Shown: piece by piece, positions 8,331-17,308 of the stretch | Layout: the number at the start of each line of letters is the position of its first letter | Numbering within the stretch: position 1 is the first letter of the stretch | Assembly: GCF_007991755.1 (NCBI RefSeq) | Contig: NZ_BJYY01000016.1 | Span: 1-64,000 of the forward strand | Reading direction: 5' to 3' | DNA: 64,000 bases | From: Cellulomonas aerilata | GTDB taxonomy: Bacteria; Actinomycetota; Actinomycetes; Actinomycetales; Cellulomonadaceae | The notes under the pieces: generated by a model | Database searches by the model: none | Told to the model about the DNA's origin: nothing | The model's input: the letters and a program-made list of their open reading frames with translations, nothing else | Made by a program: the position numbers and the translations under genes

Positions 8331-9388
8331 CGGTCGGGCTGGTCGGCGGGGTCGATCGGCGCGGGATCGATCGGCGCGGCGTCGATCGGCGCGGCGTCGC
8401 TCGGCGCGGCGTCCGTGGCCGCCTCTGCGGCGGGCTCGGCGGCGTCCGCGGCGGGCACGGCCGTGCCGGCGGCGGGCTCGGGGGCACCGGCCGCCTCCGG
8501 GTCCACGGGCAGCAGGTCCTCGACGAGCTCGCGCACCGCGGCGACCGCGTCGGCCGGCGCCGCCGGTGCGGTCCCCGCGCCGGACGGCAGGGCGGGCTCC
8601 GCGCCGGTCACCGGACCGGTCGCGGCCGGGGCGGACCGGTCGACGATCTCCACGTCGCCCGCGTCGATGGACGGCGCCGGGGCGGGCCACTCGCTCGGCT
8701 GCGGCTCGACGTCGGTCTCGGAGTGGGCGCCGCAGCCGTGGTCGAGGCTGACGACCTTGCCGTCGTCCGGCGACCACTCGTTCGTGCATACCCCGAACAC
8801 GGTGCCCAGCGACCCGATGAGCCGGACCAGGAACCCGCAGCTGCCGCACGGTGCGGCGGCGGCCAGGGCGACCGGCGCCGTCGGGCCGCGCAGACCGGCG
8901 TACCAGCGGTCCGCGGCCTGCCGCTTGCCCTCGGGGGACAGCACCCGGGCTCGGGCCAGGGCCAGCTCCTCGATCGCGACGCGGTCCTCGTCCTCGTCGC
9001 CGGTCGGCACGTAGCCGGGCTCCAGCCGCGGGTCGTCCGGCGAGAACGGCATCACGTCGCCCGGGCCGATGTCGCCGGGGCGCAGGCGCTCCGCCCACGG
9101 CACCCACGGCCGGGCGAGCACGGCGCCGTCGCCGGGGAGCAGCTCCGCCTCGCACACGGTCGCGGCCCGTGCGCGGGGCACGCGCGCGAGCGTCACCGTC
9201 CAGTGCCAGCCGCGGTAGCCCGGGGCCGTGCACGCGAACCGGTGCGAGACCAGGCGCTCGCCCTCGACGACCACGCCGAGGTGCTCCCCGACGTGGTCCG
9301 CGTTCTCCGCGAGCTCCACGGCCACCTCGCGCGCGAGGTCGACGGCGGAGGACGAGCCGAGGACGGCGTCCTTCGTGGCGGCCGGCAC
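8327..9388 (-). CDS. DUF3027 domain protein
   Basis: A 353-residue protein. The N-terminal two thirds carry DUF3027 hallmarks: GYRGWHWTVTLARVPR, then a cysteine-rich segment CGSCGF ... FGVCTNEWSP ... VVSLDHGCGAHSETD that could bind a metal. The C-terminal third is low-complexity, Ala/Pro/Asp-rich, with AAPIDAAPIDPAPIDPA-like repeats, and is probably disordered. Start GTG 9388 lies one base after the csp stop codon. DUF3027 next to a cold-shock protein and a sacsin-like ATPase is a recurrent actinobacterial arrangement from my memory of the family; the function is not known. The stop overlaps the next gene's start, so translation is likely coupled. Confidence 0.85.
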   Translation of the reverse strand: MPAATKDAVLGSSSAVDLAREVAVELAENADHVGEHLGVVVEGERLVSHRFACTAPGYRGWHWTVTLARVPRARAATVCEAELLPGDGAVLARPWVPWAERLRPGDIGPGDVMPFSPDDPRLEPGYVPTGDEDEDRVAIEELALARARVLSPEGKRQAADRWYAGLRGPTAPVALAAAAPCGSCGFLVRLIGSLGTVFGVCTNEWSPDDGKVVSLDHGCGAHSETDVEPQPSEWPAPAPSIDAGDVEIVDRSAPAATGPVTGAEPALPSGAGTAPAAPADAVAAVRELVEDLLPVDPEAAGAPEPAAGTAVPAADAAEPAAEAATDAAPSDAAPIDAAPIDPAPIDPADQPDR

Positions 9389-9389
9389 G

Positions 9390-9773
9390 TCAGCCCTCGA
9401 GCGCGTCGGCGACGACGCGCAGGACCGAGGCGTACTTCTCGCCCACGGCCTTGTCGGGGTAGCGGCCGCGACGCAGGTCGTTGCCGACCCGGTCGAGCAC
9501 CTTGATGAGGTCCTCGACGATGACCGCCATGTCGTCGGCGGGCTTGCGCGCCGCCTTGGCGACCGATGGCAGCGGGTCCAGGACCTTGACGGACAGCGCC
9601 TGCGGGCCGCGCTTGCCGTCCGCGACGCCGAAGTCGACCTTGGTACCCGGCTTCGGCGCGGCCACGCCGGCGGGCAGCGCGGAGGCGTGCAGGAACACCT
9701 CGTCACCGTCGTCGCTGGCGATGAAGCCGAAGCCACGCTCGGTGTCGAACCACTTGACCTTGCCGGTGGGCAC
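9390..9773 (-). CDS. Cold-shock domain protein with C-terminal extension
   Basis: The N-terminal 67 residues form a cold-shock (OB-fold) nucleic-acid-binding domain: GKVKWFDTERGFGFI contains RNP1 and DEVFLHASAL contains RNP2. A helical extension of about 55 residues (VAKAARKPADDMAVIVEDLI to VLRVVADALEG) makes the protein 127 residues, about twice a minimal Csp. This CspA/CspB-plus-tail form is known in actinobacteria. Start GTG 9773 is chosen because the domain begins at once and a GAGG lies a few bases upstream. It heads the csp-DUF3027-sacsin-like operon and is divergent from the helicase-associated gene. Confidence 0.92.
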   Translation of the reverse strand: MPTGKVKWFDTERGFGFIASDDGDEVFLHASALPAGVAAPKPGTKVDFGVADGKRGPQALSVKVLDPLPSVAKAARKPADDMAVIVEDLIKVLDRVGNDLRRGRYPDKAVGEKYASVLRVVADALEG

Positions 9774-9814
9774 TGGAACCTCGAGAGACGTCGTCGGAAG
9801 AGCGTTGCCCTGTG

Positions 9815-9820
9815 AGTTTA
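9815..9820 (-). promoter_or_regulatory. Candidate -10 for csp operon
   Basis: On the minus strand TAAACT occupies 9820-9815, which would start transcription near 9808 and leave a leader of about 35 bases carrying the GAGG ribosome site. No good -35 is visible at 17 bases. Confidence 0.4.
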
Positions 9821-9968
9821 CCGGCCGGTCAGGTCGCCCGTCGCCGCGGTGCGCCCGGTCGGGCCGTGCGGCAGCCCCCCGGGCCCTCACCCGGCCGGCA
9901 GCGCGCCCGTCCTCGGGCCCGTCCCTGACCCCGTCCCCGTGCGCGCCCGCCGCGTACGGTGGACCGTG

Positions 9969-12377
9969 ATGGCCACCTTCAGCGAGCACCTGCGTGCCCG
10001 CAGCGACCCCGAGCTCGTCGACCTCCTCGCGCGACGCCCCGACCTGGCCAACCCCTCCCCGTCGACCCTCGCCTCCCTCGCCGCCCGCGCCACCAGCCGG
10101 GTCAGCCTCGAGCGGGCGCTGGTCGGGGTGGACGCGTCCGTGCTGCAGGTCCTGGAGTCCGTCGTCGCGCTGCACGACGTGCTGCCGGCGGTCACGGCCG
10201 CGGACGTCGCACGGGCGGTCGGCGCCCGGCCCGACGCGGACCCCACGCCCGCCCCCGACGACGACGTCGCGCTCACGGGCGTGGACGACGCCCTCGCGGA
10301 GGCGCTCGGGCTGGCGCTGCTGTGGGACACCGGCACGGACCTGCACCCGGCGCCCGGGCTGCCCGAGGTGCTCGGCCCCTACCCCGCGGGGCTGGGCCCG
10401 GTCGTGGACCGCCTCCCGGACGACCTCGGCGCGGCGCTGGCCGGGGCCCCGCCCGCAGCGCGCGGCGTGCTGGACGCGCTCGCGTGGGGCCCGCCCGTGG
10501 GACGCCGACCGGCCGCGAGCGCCCCGGAGGCGCAGTCCGCCGTCGACTGGCTGCTGGGCAACGGCCTGCTGGCCCGCGCGGACGCCGCCCACGTGGTGCT
10601 CCCGCGCCAGGTGGCGCTCGTGCTGCGCGACGGGCGGACCCACCGCGAGCCCGCGACGCACTGCCCGCACCCGCCCGGCACCGTGCACCCCGAGTCGACC
10701 GTGGAGGCCGAGTCCGCGGCCGCCGCCCAGGAGCTGGTCCGTCTGGTCACCGCGCTCGTGCGGCTGTGGGAGCGCACCCCCGCCTCGGTCCTGCGCTCCG
10801 GCGGCCTGGGCGTGCGCGAGCTGCGGCGGACCGCCGCGGCGCTGGAGGTCGACGAGACCCTCGCGGCGCTGGTCGTCGAGCTCGCCGGGGCCGCGGGCTT
10901 CGTGGTCGACGACGGCGAGGACTCCCCGGCCTTCTCCCCCACCGTCGACGTCGACGACTGGCTCGAGGCCGACCTCCCGGACCGGTGGGCCACCCTGGCC
11001 GCGACCTGGTTCGCCACCACGCGCACCCCGTGGGTGGTCGGCGGCCGCGACGAGCGCGGGGAGCTCCGGGCCGCGCTCGACCCGGAGCTGGCGCGGCCCT
11101 GGGCGCCGCGCCTGCGCGGTGCGGTGCTCGAGGTGCTCGCCGGCCGCGACCCCGGCACCGCCCTGTCGGCCGACGACGTGCTGGCGGTGCTGCACTGGCG
11201 CTCGCCCCGGTCCGTGCCGCCCCCGGCGGCGGTCGCGGCGATCCTGCGCGAGGCGGGCGTGCTCGGCGTCCTGGGCGCCGGCGCGCTGTCCCGTGCCGGA
11301 CGTGCGCTGCTCGGTCCGGCCGCTCCGGCCCAGCCGGCAGAGCGACCGACCTCCGGCCCCCGCACCGGTGGCGCCCCGGCGGCGGCCGAGGACCCGGCCG
11401 GTGCGCACGTGGCGGCGGCCCGTGCGCTGGCCGCGGCCCTGCCGACCCCGGTCGACGACGTCCTGCTGCAGGGGGACCTCACCGGCATCGTCCCCGGCCG
11501 GCCCACGCCCGAGCTCGCCGCCCTCCTGGACGAGGCCGCGCAGGTCGAGTCCCGCGGGGCGGCGATCACCGTGCGGTTCACCCCCGACACCGTGCACGCG
11601 GCGCTGGACACCGGCCAGACCGCGGACGAGCTGCTGGCCCGGCTCGCGGCGCACGCCCGCGGGCGGGTGCCGCAGCCCCTGGAGTACCTGGTGCGCGACG
11701 CCGCCCGCCGGCACGGACGGATGCGGGTCGGGACGGCCGGGGGCTACGTCCGCTCGGAGGACCCCACCCTGCTCGCTGGTCTGGTCGACGACCCGGCGCT
11801 GGCCGACCTGGGCCTGATCCAGCTGGCCCCCACCGTGCTGGCCGCGCAGGCGGGTGCGGCCGCGCTGCTCGACGCGCTGCGCGCCCGGGGCCTGGCGCCG
11901 GCCGCCGAGCGCCCCGACGGCCAGGTGGTGCTCGCCCGCCGCCTGGTGCGACGGGTCCCCGGCCGCAGCCGGCGACGACGCGGCGCGGGCGGGAGCGCCG
12001 GTCCGGCGACGGCGGCGGCGTCCGCTGGTGACGCCGACGCCGGCCGGGCGCGGCTGCGCGCGCTGGTGCCCGCGCTGCGGCGGGCCGAGGCGGTGTCCCG
12101 CAGCGGGGTGACGGCGGTGCCGGGGGGAGTCACCCCGGGAACAGAGGACCCGGTCGCGGCGTTGGCCACCCTGCGGGAGGCGGTCGCGGACGGACGTGAG
12201 GTCTGGCTCGAGGTCGTGGGCCCGCAGGGCACGCCGCAGCGGCGCCGGGTCCGCCCGGTCCGCGTCGACGGCGGCCGGGTCCGTGCCGTCGACAGCGCAC
12301 GCGACGCCGAGCTGACCGTCGCCGTGCACCGCATCGCCTCCGTCACACCGATCGACCCGGGAGACCCCACCACATGA
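9969..12377 (+). CDS. Helicase-associated (XPB N-terminal-like) domain protein
   Basis: An 802-residue protein with no helicase motifs. It is leucine-, alanine- and proline-rich, opening with FSEHLRARSDPELVDLLARR and ending in a beta-rich segment (REVWLEVVGPQGTPQRRRVR). This matches the actinobacterial 'helicase-associated domain' proteins (XPB/Ssl2 N-terminal-like) encoded directly before XPB. Start: ATG 9969, with GTG 9966 immediately before it; TACGGT at 9955-9960 suggests a leaderless transcript that could begin at either. The stop overlaps the XPB ATG by four bases, so the two proteins are probably made in equal amounts and may form a complex; the biochemical role is unknown. Confidence 0.8.
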   Translation: MATFSEHLRARSDPELVDLLARRPDLANPSPSTLASLAARATSRVSLERALVGVDASVLQVLESVVALHDVLPAVTAADVARAVGARPDADPTPAPDDDVALTGVDDALAEALGLALLWDTGTDLHPAPGLPEVLGPYPAGLGPVVDRLPDDLGAALAGAPPAARGVLDALAWGPPVGRRPAASAPEAQSAVDWLLGNGLLARADAAHVVLPRQVALVLRDGRTHREPATHCPHPPGTVHPESTVEAESAAAAQELVRLVTALVRLWERTPASVLRSGGLGVRELRRTAAALEVDETLAALVVELAGAAGFVVDDGEDSPAFSPTVDVDDWLEADLPDRWATLAATWFATTRTPWVVGGRDERGELRAALDPELARPWAPRLRGAVLEVLAGRDPGTALSADDVLAVLHWRSPRSVPPPAAVAAILREAGVLGVLGAGALSRAGRALLGPAAPAQPAERPTSGPRTGGAPAAAEDPAGAHVAAARALAAALPTPVDDVLLQGDLTGIVPGRPTPELAALLDEAAQVESRGAAITVRFTPDTVHAALDTGQTADELLARLAAHARGRVPQPLEYLVRDAARRHGRMRVGTAGGYVRSEDPTLLAGLVDDPALADLGLIQLAPTVLAAQAGAAALLDALRARGLAPAAERPDGQVVLARRLVRRVPGRSRRRRGAGGSAGPATAAASAGDADAGRARLRALVPALRRAEAVSRSGVTAVPGGVTPGTEDPVAALATLREAVADGREVWLEVVGPQGTPQRRRVRPVRVDGGRVRAVDSARDAELTVAVHRIASVTPIDPGDPTT

Positions 12378-14026
12378 CCGACGGACCGCTGATCGTCCAG
12401 AGCGACAAGACGCTGCTGCTCGAGGTCGACCACGACCAGGCAGAGGCGTGCCGCCGCGCGATCGCCCCGTTCGCCGAGCTCGAGCGCGCACCGGAGCACG
12501 TCCACACCTACCGGCTCACCCCCCTGGGGCTGTGGAACGCCCGGGCCGCGGGGCACGACGCCGAGCAGGTCGTCAGCGCCCTGCTGGAGTACTCGCGCTA
12601 CCCCGTCCCGCACGCCCTGCTGGTCGACGTGGCCGAGACGATGTCCCGCTTCGGGCGCCTGCAGCTGGTCAGCGACCCGGCGCACGGCCTGGTCCTGCAC
12701 GCCGTCGACCGCGCGGTGCTGGAGGAGGTCCTCCGGTCCCGGCGGACCGCCGGCCTGGTCGGCGAGCGGCTGGGCGACACCGACGTCGTCGTCCACCCGT
12801 CCGAGCGCGGCCACCTCAAGCAGGTGCTGCTCAAGCTCGGTTGGCCCGCGGAGGACCTGGCCGGGTACGTCGACGGCGAGGCGCACGCCATCGACCTCGA
12901 CACCACCGGCTGGTCCCTGCGGCCGTACCAGCAGCAGGCCGTGGACGGCTTCTGGCACGGCGGGTCCGGCGTCGTCGTCCTGCCCTGCGGCGCCGGCAAG
13001 ACGCTCGTGGGCGCCGGTGCCATGGCCCGCTCGGGCACCACGACGCTGATCCTGGTCACCAACACCGTCTCCGCGCGGCAGTGGCGCGACGAGCTGATCA
13101 AGCGGACCTCGCTGACCGAGGACGAGATCGGCGAGTACTCCGGTGCCCGCAAGGAGATCCGCCCGGTCACCATCGCGACGTACCAGGTGCTGACGACCAA
13201 GCGGAAGGGCGTCTACACGCACCTGGAGCTGCTCGACGCCCGGGACTGGGGCCTCGTGGTCTACGACGAGGTCCACCTGCTGCCCGCCCCGATCTTCCGG
13301 ATGACCGCCGACCTGCAGGCCCGACGGCGCCTGGGCCTGACCGCGACGCTCGTGCGCGAGGACGGCCGCGAGGACGAGGTGTTCTCGCTCATCGGGCCCA
13401 AGCGGTTCGACGCCCCGTGGAAGGACATCGAGGCGCAGGGGTACATCGCGCCGGCCGACTGCGTCGAGGTGCGCCTGACCCTGCCGGACCGCGAGCGCAT
13501 GCTGTACGCGACCGCCGAGCCCGAGGACCGGTACCGCCTCGCCGCGACCGCCACCGGCAAGAACCGCGTGGTCGAGCAGCTGGTCGCCAGGCACGAGGGC
13601 GACCCCACGCTGATCATCGGCCAGTACCTCGACCAGCTCGAGGAGCTCGGTGAGCACCTCGACGCACCCGTGCTCACGGGGGCGACGACGGTCAACGAGC
13701 GCCAGCGCCTGTACGACGCGTTCCGGGCCGGCGAGATCACCAAGCTCGTCGTCTCCAAGGTCGCGAACTTCTCCATCGACCTGCCCGAGGCGTCGGTCGC
13801 CATCCAGGTCTCCGGCTCGTTCGGGTCCCGCCAGGAGGAGGCCCAGCGCCTGGGCCGGCTGCTGCGCCCCAAGGGCGACGGGCGGACGGCGCACTTCTAC
13901 ACGGTGGTCGCACGCGACACCGTCGACCAGGAGTTCGCCGCGCACCGGCAGCGCTTCCTCGCCGAGCAGGGGTACGCGTACACGATCGTCGACGCGGAGG
14001 ACCTGGTCGCCGAGACCGGCGCCTGA
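12374..14026 (+). CDS. XPB-type DNA repair helicase
   Basis: A 550-residue superfamily 2 helicase. Visible motifs: Q/damage-recognition-type N-terminus up to about residue 170, Walker A LPCGAGKTLVG, motif Ia LVTNTVSARQW, DEAH-box variant YDEVHLLP, motif III LTATLVREDG followed by IGPKRFDAPWKDIE, and motif VI GSFGSRQEEAQRLGRLLRPK. These define the bacterial XPB/Ssl2 family, which unwinds DNA 3'-5' and is thought to act in repair. Start ATG 12374 overlaps the preceding helicase-associated gene, indicating translational coupling. The stop faces the amidotransferase stop 40 bases away with a weak hairpin between. Confidence 0.94.
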   Translation: MTDGPLIVQSDKTLLLEVDHDQAEACRRAIAPFAELERAPEHVHTYRLTPLGLWNARAAGHDAEQVVSALLEYSRYPVPHALLVDVAETMSRFGRLQLVSDPAHGLVLHAVDRAVLEEVLRSRRTAGLVGERLGDTDVVVHPSERGHLKQVLLKLGWPAEDLAGYVDGEAHAIDLDTTGWSLRPYQQQAVDGFWHGGSGVVVLPCGAGKTLVGAGAMARSGTTTLILVTNTVSARQWRDELIKRTSLTEDEIGEYSGARKEIRPVTIATYQVLTTKRKGVYTHLELLDARDWGLVVYDEVHLLPAPIFRMTADLQARRRLGLTATLVREDGREDEVFSLIGPKRFDAPWKDIEAQGYIAPADCVEVRLTLPDRERMLYATAEPEDRYRLAATATGKNRVVEQLVARHEGDPTLIIGQYLDQLEELGEHLDAPVLTGATTVNERQRLYDAFRAGEITKLVVSKVANFSIDLPEASVAIQVSGSFGSRQEEAQRLGRLLRPKGDGRTAHFYTVVARDTVDQEFAAHRQRFLAEQGYAYTIVDAEDLVAETGA

Positions 14027-14029
14027 GCA

Positions 14030-14061
14030 CCGGGGGCGCGCACGCGGAGGACGTCCCCCGG
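14030..14061. terminator. Weak bidirectional hairpin between convergent genes
   Basis: CCGGGGG at 14030-14036 pairs with CCCCCGG at 14055-14061 around an 18-base loop, filling the gap between the convergent XPB and amidotransferase stops. There is no T-tract. Confidence 0.35.
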
Positions 14062-14066
14062 CCGGG

Positions 14067-14870
14067 TCAGGCCGAGGCGACCGACCACGCAGGCGCGTCC
14101 CGGGCGGCCGCCCGGCGGTGGACCAGCGCGGCGAACGCGGTCGCGACGGCCCGGCCCGTGGCGGCCAGCTCGTCCGCCCGGGACGTGTAGCGGCCGACCA
14201 CGTCGCCTGAGTCGACGGCCGGCTCGTGCTCCGCCCAGCGCCGGAACGTCCCGAGCGACGTCTCCGGGTGGAACTGCAGGCCCCAGGCCGAGCCGAGCCG
14301 GAACGCCTGGACGTACCGGTCGGACGCGCCCAGCAGCACCGCACCGGGCGGCAGGTCGGCCACCGCGTCGGCGTGCATCGAGGGGAAGGCCGCGGCCGGG
14401 CCGGCGGCGGCCAGCCCGCCGAGCAGCTCGTCGTCGGCCGCCCGGGGCGACCAGGTGACGTCCACGACGCCCGACTCGCGGCCCGCGGCGGCGGCGACCT
14501 CCACGCGGCCCCCGCCGGCGACCGCCAGGAGCTGCGCGCCGAGGCAGATGCCCAGCGCCGGGACCTGCGTCCCGGCGGTCGCGGCCAGCAGCGCCCGGGT
14601 GGCCGGGAGCCACGGCGCGACGTCGTCGGCGTAGGCGTCCATGGTCCCGCCCAGCACCACGAGCCCGTCCCCGACGTCGGCCGGGTCGGTCGGCACCGCG
14701 TCCCCGTCGTGCGCACGGACGACCCGCAGCCGGGCCGGGGCGAGCCACTGCTCGAACAGGTCGAGCGGGACGCCGTCCTCGTGCTGGACCACCGTGACGA
14801 CCCGGGTCCTCGCCGGGCGGTCCGGCGCCGGGCGGTCGGTCGCCGCGGTGGTGCCGGGGTGCGCGCTCAC
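14067..14870 (-). CDS. Class I glutamine amidotransferase (GMP synthase-like)
   Basis: A 267-residue protein with the triad-type glutaminase fold: oxyanion strand VVLGGTMDAY, nucleophile elbow GICLGAQL (Cys) and the late His-Glu pair in QFHPETS. It resembles stand-alone GMP-synthase-like amidotransferases (GuaA N-terminal type, YagE/YfeJ-like), which release ammonia from glutamine or gamma-glutamyl compounds; no synthase domain follows, so the acceptor is unknown. Start GTG 14870 is supported by a leaderless -10 (TACGGT, 14882-14877) six bases upstream. The first 20 or so residues are Pro/Arg/Ala-rich, so a later start is possible. Confidence 0.85.
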   Translation of the reverse strand: MSAHPGTTAATDRPAPDRPARTRVVTVVQHEDGVPLDLFEQWLAPARLRVVRAHDGDAVPTDPADVGDGLVVLGGTMDAYADDVAPWLPATRALLAATAGTQVPALGICLGAQLLAVAGGGRVEVAAAAGRESGVVDVTWSPRAADDELLGGLAAAGPAAAFPSMHADAVADLPPGAVLLGASDRYVQAFRLGSAWGLQFHPETSLGTFRRWAEHEPAVDSGDVVGRYTSRADELAATGRAVATAFAALVHRRAAARDAPAWSVASA

Positions 14871-14982
14871 GCGCCGACCGTACCGCCGTGCCACCCCCGT
14901 GCCGGCCCGGGCCGCCCCGGGGCCGGACCCGTGGCGGGGGCCAGCCGTTGCAGCCCGCTGCGGCGCGGACAAGGATCCACAC

Positions 14983-17136
14983 GTGACCCCTGCACCCCGG
15001 CACCAGCGCTCGGCGCACGCAGCGGGCGACCCCCGCGCGCCGCGCCGCCCCCTGGCCCACCCCCGACGCCGCCCGCTGACGGCGCTGCTCGCGGCGCTCC
15101 TCGGCGCGCTGCTGGTCGCGCCGCCCGCCGCTGCGGTGCCGCCGATCGACGTCGCCGGCGTCGAGATCACCGACCGGGTCGGGGCCCTGTCCGGCTCCGA
15201 GGACGAGGTGCAGGCGGCGCAGAGCGCCCTGACCGCCGCCACCGGCGTGCAGCTGTACGCGGTGTTCGTCGACAGCTTCGACGGCGCCACCGGGGAGCAG
15301 TGGGCGGTGCAGTCCGCCCAGACCTCCGGGATCGGCAGCGACGACGTGCTGCTCGCGGTCGCCGTCGACGACCGCCAGTACGGCCTCGCCGTCGCCAACG
15401 ACCTCGGTCTGAGCGCCCAGGCGCAGAGCGAGATCCGGCGCACCGCCCTGGAGCCGCGGCTGGGCCAGGACGACTGGGCCGGCGCGGTCGTCGCGACCGC
15501 AGAGGCGCTGGAGTCGGCGGTGGCCGGCGGCGGGGCAGGCACCGGCACGGGCGGCACCGGTGGCACCGGCGCCGTCACCGGCCAGTCGTCCGGCGGCGGG
15601 TCGAGTTTCCTCACCTTCCTGCTGCTCGGTGCGGTCGCGCTGGGCGCCTTCCTGCTGTTCCGCACGTTCCGCAACCGCGGCCGCGCCGCCGCAGGCGCTG
15701 CCGGAGCGCCCGGACCGGACGGCGCCCCCGCACCGGAGCCGATCGACACCGCGACGCTGGACACGCGCGCGTCGGCGGCGCTGGTCCGGCTGGACGACGC
15801 CATCCGCGCGTCGGAGCAGGAGCTCGGGTTCGCGCAGGCCCAGTTCGGGCTCGAGGAGACCCGGCCGTTCGCCCAGGTCCTGGAGGCCGCGAAGAAGGAC
15901 GCCCTGCAGGCGTTCACGCTGCGCCAGCGGCTGGACGACGAGATCCCCGAGACCGAGGACGAGCGCCGGGCGATGCTGAGCCAGATCCTGCAGCTGTGCG
16001 GGCGGGCCGGCGCGGCGATCGACGAGCAGACCGAGGCCTTCGACGCCCTGCGCGACGTGCAGGCGCGCGCCCCGGAGCTGCTCGAGGACACCGACCGCCG
16101 CGCGTCGGAGATCGCGGCCCGCGTCCCGGCCGCCCAGAGCGCCCTGGAGTCGCTGCGCCGGACCTACCCGCCGGCCGCCCTGGCCTCGGTGTCCTCGAAC
16201 CCCGACCAGGCGGCCCAGCTGCTGCAGGCCGCGCACGAGTCGGTCGAGCAGGGACGCTCGGCCCTCGCGGGCAACGACCGCGCGGCCGCGGTGCTCGCCG
16301 TCCGGACCGCGGAGAACGCCGTCGCGCAGGCCGTCAGCCTGCTCGGGGCGGTGGACCGGGCCGGGCAGGAGCTCGCCGGGGCGTCGGCGGCGATCGCGTC
16401 CGGGATCGCGTCGCTCGGCTCCGACCTGGACGACGCCGCCCGCCTCGCCCCGCGCGACCCGGGTGTCCAGGCGGCGGCCATGCACGCCCGCGCGGTGCGT
16501 GACGCCGCGCGCTCGGCCGGGGCGGGCAGCGACCCGCTGGCCCTGCTGCGCGACCTGCGCGACGCCGAGACGGAGCTGGACCGGGCGCTGGAGCCCGCCC
16601 GCGGGCAGGCCGAGCAGGCCGACCGCGCCCGTCACCAGCTCGCGGACGCACTGGGCCCGGTCAGCTCGCGGGTGCGCGCCGTGACCGACTTCATCGACAC
16701 CCGCCGCGGCGCCGTCGGCCCCGAGGCGCGCACCCGGATCACCGAGGCGCAGCGCCTGCTGCACGAGGCCGAGTCGCTGCTGCGGTCCGACCCGGCGCGG
16801 GGACTGGCCATGGTCCAGCGGGCCGACCAGCTCGCCGGCGCGGCGCAGGCCATCGCCCAGCAGGACGTCGACGACTTCGAGCGCGACCGCTTCGGCGGGC
16901 CGGGCGGCTTCGGCGGCGGCGGCTACGGGCGCCGCGGCGGCGGCTTCGGTGGCGGCAACGCGGGCAGCCTCATCCTCGGCGGCATCCTCATCGACAGCGT
17001 GCTGCGCGGGGGCGGTGGTGGCTTCGGTGGCGGCGGCTTCGGCGGCGGCTGGGGCGGCGGTGGCGGCGGCTTCGGCGGCGGTGGCGGCGGCTTCGGTGAC
17101 GGCGGAGGCTTCGGGGGTGGTGGCGGCGACTTCTGA
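14983..17136 (+). CDS. TPM domain membrane protein with glycine-rich tail
   Basis: A 717-residue exported protein. A signal peptide with a long basic n-region ends near residue 52 (LTALLAALLGALLVAPPAAA). A TPM (TLP18.3/Psb32/MOLO-1) domain follows (VTDRVGAL-type start, then DDVLLAVAVDDRQYGLAVAN), then a Gly/Thr linker, a transmembrane helix near residues 208-224 (FLTFLLLGAVALGAFLLF), a long helical/coiled-coil region and a terminal tail of GGGFGG repeats. Start GTG 14983 has AAGGA seven bases upstream. The neighbour pspA encodes a membrane-stress protein, so an envelope role is likely; the molecular function is unknown. Confidence 0.85.
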   Translation: MTPAPRHQRSAHAAGDPRAPRRPLAHPRRRPLTALLAALLGALLVAPPAAAVPPIDVAGVEITDRVGALSGSEDEVQAAQSALTAATGVQLYAVFVDSFDGATGEQWAVQSAQTSGIGSDDVLLAVAVDDRQYGLAVANDLGLSAQAQSEIRRTALEPRLGQDDWAGAVVATAEALESAVAGGGAGTGTGGTGGTGAVTGQSSGGGSSFLTFLLLGAVALGAFLLFRTFRNRGRAAAGAAGAPGPDGAPAPEPIDTATLDTRASAALVRLDDAIRASEQELGFAQAQFGLEETRPFAQVLEAAKKDALQAFTLRQRLDDEIPETEDERRAMLSQILQLCGRAGAAIDEQTEAFDALRDVQARAPELLEDTDRRASEIAARVPAAQSALESLRRTYPPAALASVSSNPDQAAQLLQAAHESVEQGRSALAGNDRAAAVLAVRTAENAVAQAVSLLGAVDRAGQELAGASAAIASGIASLGSDLDDAARLAPRDPGVQAAAMHARAVRDAARSAGAGSDPLALLRDLRDAETELDRALEPARGQAEQADRARHQLADALGPVSSRVRAVTDFIDTRRGAVGPEARTRITEAQRLLHEAESLLRSDPARGLAMVQRADQLAGAAQAIAQQDVDDFERDRFGGPGGFGGGGYGRRGGGFGGGNAGSLILGGILIDSVLRGGGGGFGGGGFGGGWGGGGGGFGGGGGGFGDGGGFGGGGGDF

Positions 17137-17308
17137 CCACGACGCCGGGGCCGCTCCGGAACCACGCACCCGCACCGGCCGTTGGTCGGGCGCACCGCCT
17201 GGCGGTACCCGACCAGCACCCTGACGCAGCACCGACCCGACCCAGACCCGGGCCACGACGGCGGCGCCGACCGGCACCGCACGGCTCCACGGACGAGAGG
17301 CAACGCCC

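Noticed and set aside
8331-9233. N-terminal extension of the sacsin-like frame
   Set aside because: It lies on DUF3027 in another frame and is Arg/Ala/Gly-rich. GTG 8330 with its GTGA overlap is the natural start.
9774-12491. Long upstream extension of the csp frame
   Set aside because: The cold-shock domain starts at GTG 9773 with a ribosome site; the extension is antisense to the helicase-associated gene.
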